Shown piece by piece: positions 6,054-6,879 of a stretch of 6,879 nucleotides of DNA (its first letter is position 1; every line of letters starts with the position of its first letter). The position numbers and the translations under genes were made by a program. The stretch comes from an uncultured Gemmiger sp. Lineage in GTDB: Bacteria; Bacillota; Clostridia; Oscillospirales; Ruminococcaceae. The notes beneath the pieces were generated by a model. It saw only the letters and a list, made by a program, of their open reading frames with translations. It was not told the DNA's origin and made no database searches. The stretch lies in NCBI GenBank assembly GCA_944382805.1, contig CALWNS010000203.1, positions 1 through 6,879 on the forward strand, given 5' to 3'.

Positions 6054-6082
6054 ATTATACGCACTATGCGCACGATTTGCAA
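6054..6082 (-). promoter_or_regulatory. Promoter of hicAB (sigma-A type)
   Basis: On the minus strand TTGCAA (plus 6082-6077) is followed by a 17-base spacer and a perfect TATAAT (plus 6059-6054). This lies 22 bases upstream of the hicA start at 6031, leaving a short leader that contains the Shine-Dalgarno. The surrounding AT-rich stretch contrasts with the GC-rich phage genes. The spacing and the perfect -10 make this a strong call. Confidence 0.85.
6060..6070. promoter_or_regulatory. Candidate HicB operator within the hicAB promoter spacer
   Basis: CGCA-CTA-TGCG is a short palindrome exactly between the -10 and -35 elements. HicB proteins with ribbon-helix-helix domains bind short inverted repeats overlapping their promoter, so this is where an autoregulatory site would be expected. 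The palindrome is only 4+4 bases, so chance is not excluded. Confidence 0.4.
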
Positions 6083-6107
6083 GAGGAAATTGGAAGGAGT
6101 GGGATCA

Positions 6108-6716
6108 ATGAGGTTAAGTAACGGCGAAGTGCTGCTGCGCTGGCCCCTGGCGCAGCACATCATCACGGCGGGGTGGACCTACACGGACGGCAGCGCGCAC
6201 AATGCCATCGACCTGCGCGCGGCGGTGGGCACCCCGGTCTATGCGGCGGAGGACGGCACGGTAGACTGGCTGCAAGCCTGGGACGGCCATACCAAGACCG
6301 GGATGCAGAGCTACGGCAACGCGGTGCGCCTGCGCCACGCCGCCTACAACGGCGGCACGCTGCAAACGCGGTACGGGCACCTGTCTAAGGTGCTGGTAGC
6401 GTACTGCCAGGCCGTGCGTGAAGGCGACCTGATCGGCTACAGCGGCGAGACCGGCAACTGCTTTGGCGCGCACCTGCATTTCGAGGTGATCTACAAGGGC
6501 ACCCGCCGCAACCCGCTGTACTGGCTGGACGCGGACTTTGAGACCGCCAGCGCGGCGGTGCGCGCCCACCTGGGCAGCTACGTCAGCGTGGCGCGGCCGG
6601 CCGCCGAGGCCGCCTTGCAAACGCTGACCATCGGCCCCATGACCGCGGGCGACGTGGCCACCTTCCGCAACCTGGCGCAGCAGCTGGCCGTGCCCTGCAC
6701 GGCGGCGCAGGCGTAA
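6108..6716 (+). CDS. M23-family peptidase, probable phage endolysin
   Basis: This 202-residue protein is a zinc metallopeptidase of the LytM/M23 type, expected to cut peptidoglycan cross-bridges at lysis. The motifs are complete: H31-x3-D35 in SAHNAIDL, Y-G-H91 in RYGHLSKV, and H122-x-H124 in GAHLHFEV. By analogy with LytM, H31, D35 and H124 bind zinc and H91/H122 serve catalysis. Glycine turns around GDLIGYSGETGNCFG are typical. Residues about 150-202 form a separate small C-terminal region with LQTLTIGPMTAGDVATFRNL, which may bind cell wall or be a regulatory add-on; I cannot name it. There is no signal peptide, so export would need a holin or similar. ATG 6108 is chosen for GGAAGGAG at about 6092-6099; the frame is open upstream but that part is antisense to hicA. 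The gene follows the tail genes and precedes a probable holin-accessory gene, supporting lysis rather than tail-tip function. Confidence 0.85.
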   Translation: MRLSNGEVLLRWPLAQHIITAGWTYTDGSAHNAIDLRAAVGTPVYAAEDGTVDWLQAWDGHTKTGMQSYGNAVRLRHAAYNGGTLQTRYGHLSKVLVAYCQAVREGDLIGYSGETGNCFGAHLHFEVIYKGTRRNPLYWLDADFETASAAVRAHLGSYVSVARPAAEAALQTLTIGPMTAGDVATFRNLAQQLAVPCTAAQA

Positions 6717-6728
6717 GGGGGGCTGCGG

Positions 6729-6879
6729 ATGGAGTGGACTGTATTCACAGCACTGGCGGCCATCGCCGGCCTGGGGGCGACGGTGGGCGCGCCGGTCGTG
6801 CGCCTGAACGCCAGCATCACGCGGCTGACCGCGCTGCTGCAGGCGCTGGAGCGCCGGCTGGACGCGCTGGAGGGCGACC
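6729..6879 (+). CDS. Small membrane-anchored coiled-coil protein, XhlA/holin-accessory-like (3' end outside window)
   Basis: Fifty codons are visible from ATG 6729, 12 bases after the peptidase stop, with a G-rich ribosome binding site (AAGGGGGG, 6715-6722). The visible sequence starts MEWTVFTALAAIAGLGATVG, one hydrophobic segment (about residues 4-24), then continues APVVRLNASITRLTALLQAL and ERRLDALEGD, an amphipathic heptad-like helix with leucines at regular spacing. One N-terminal membrane span followed by a coiled coil is the architecture of XhlA-like and related small phage proteins found next to endolysin and holin genes in Firmicutes prophages. A role in membrane disruption or in helping the holin is inferred from architecture and position only. 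The frame is open to the window end, so the length is unknown. Confidence 0.7.
   Translation, partial: MEWTVFTALAAIAGLGATVGAPVVRLNASITRLTALLQALERRLDALEGD

Noticed and set aside
5949..6107. N-terminal extension of the M23 peptidase to the upstream ATG at 5949
   Set aside because: The extension would be antisense to hicA and its promoter and has no family resemblance, while ATG 6108 has a clear Shine-Dalgarno.

Overview
The window is a piece of a tailed-phage (siphovirus-type) late region, most likely a prophage in a GC-rich gut Clostridia host of the Oscillospiraceae/Ruminococcaceae type (Faecalibacterium, Gemmiger or Subdoligranulum relatives). The host is inferred from three things: very GC-rich codon use, tail proteins resembling those of Clostridia prophages, and a structured inverted-repeat element of a kind I associate with those genomes. 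No integrase, attachment site or bacterial flank is present, so prophage versus free phage cannot be settled here.

Layout on the + strand, left to right: the C-terminal part of a tape measure protein (1-1452); a small tail protein of the type found right after tape measure genes (1456-1803); a non-coding, MITE-like element with about 55-bp imperfect terminal inverted repeats (about 1818-2124); a tail hub/baseplate-like protein with an extra C-terminal region, starting at TTG 2149 (2149-3897); a probable tail-tip or fibre protein (3916-5406); an M23 peptidase, probably the endolysin (6108-6716); and the start of a small membrane-anchored, coiled-coil protein of the XhlA/holin-accessory type (6729 to the window end). 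The + strand genes are closely spaced with good Shine-Dalgarno sites and look like one tail-to-lysis transcription unit.

Between the tail gene and the endolysin, on the opposite strand, lies a complete hicA-hicB toxin-antitoxin cassette (6031 down to 5436). It has its own promoter (TTGCAA, 17 bp, TATAAT) and its own intrinsic terminator, which touches the stop codon of the tail gene. It is less GC-rich than the phage genes and behaves like a moron: a self-contained gene unit placed in a late operon and expressed independently of it. Late + strand transcription would run antisense through it.

I did not find an entirely new system. The observations most worth following are the antisense hicAB cassette with its control region placed between structural and lysis genes, and the MITE-like element fitted exactly between two tail genes.
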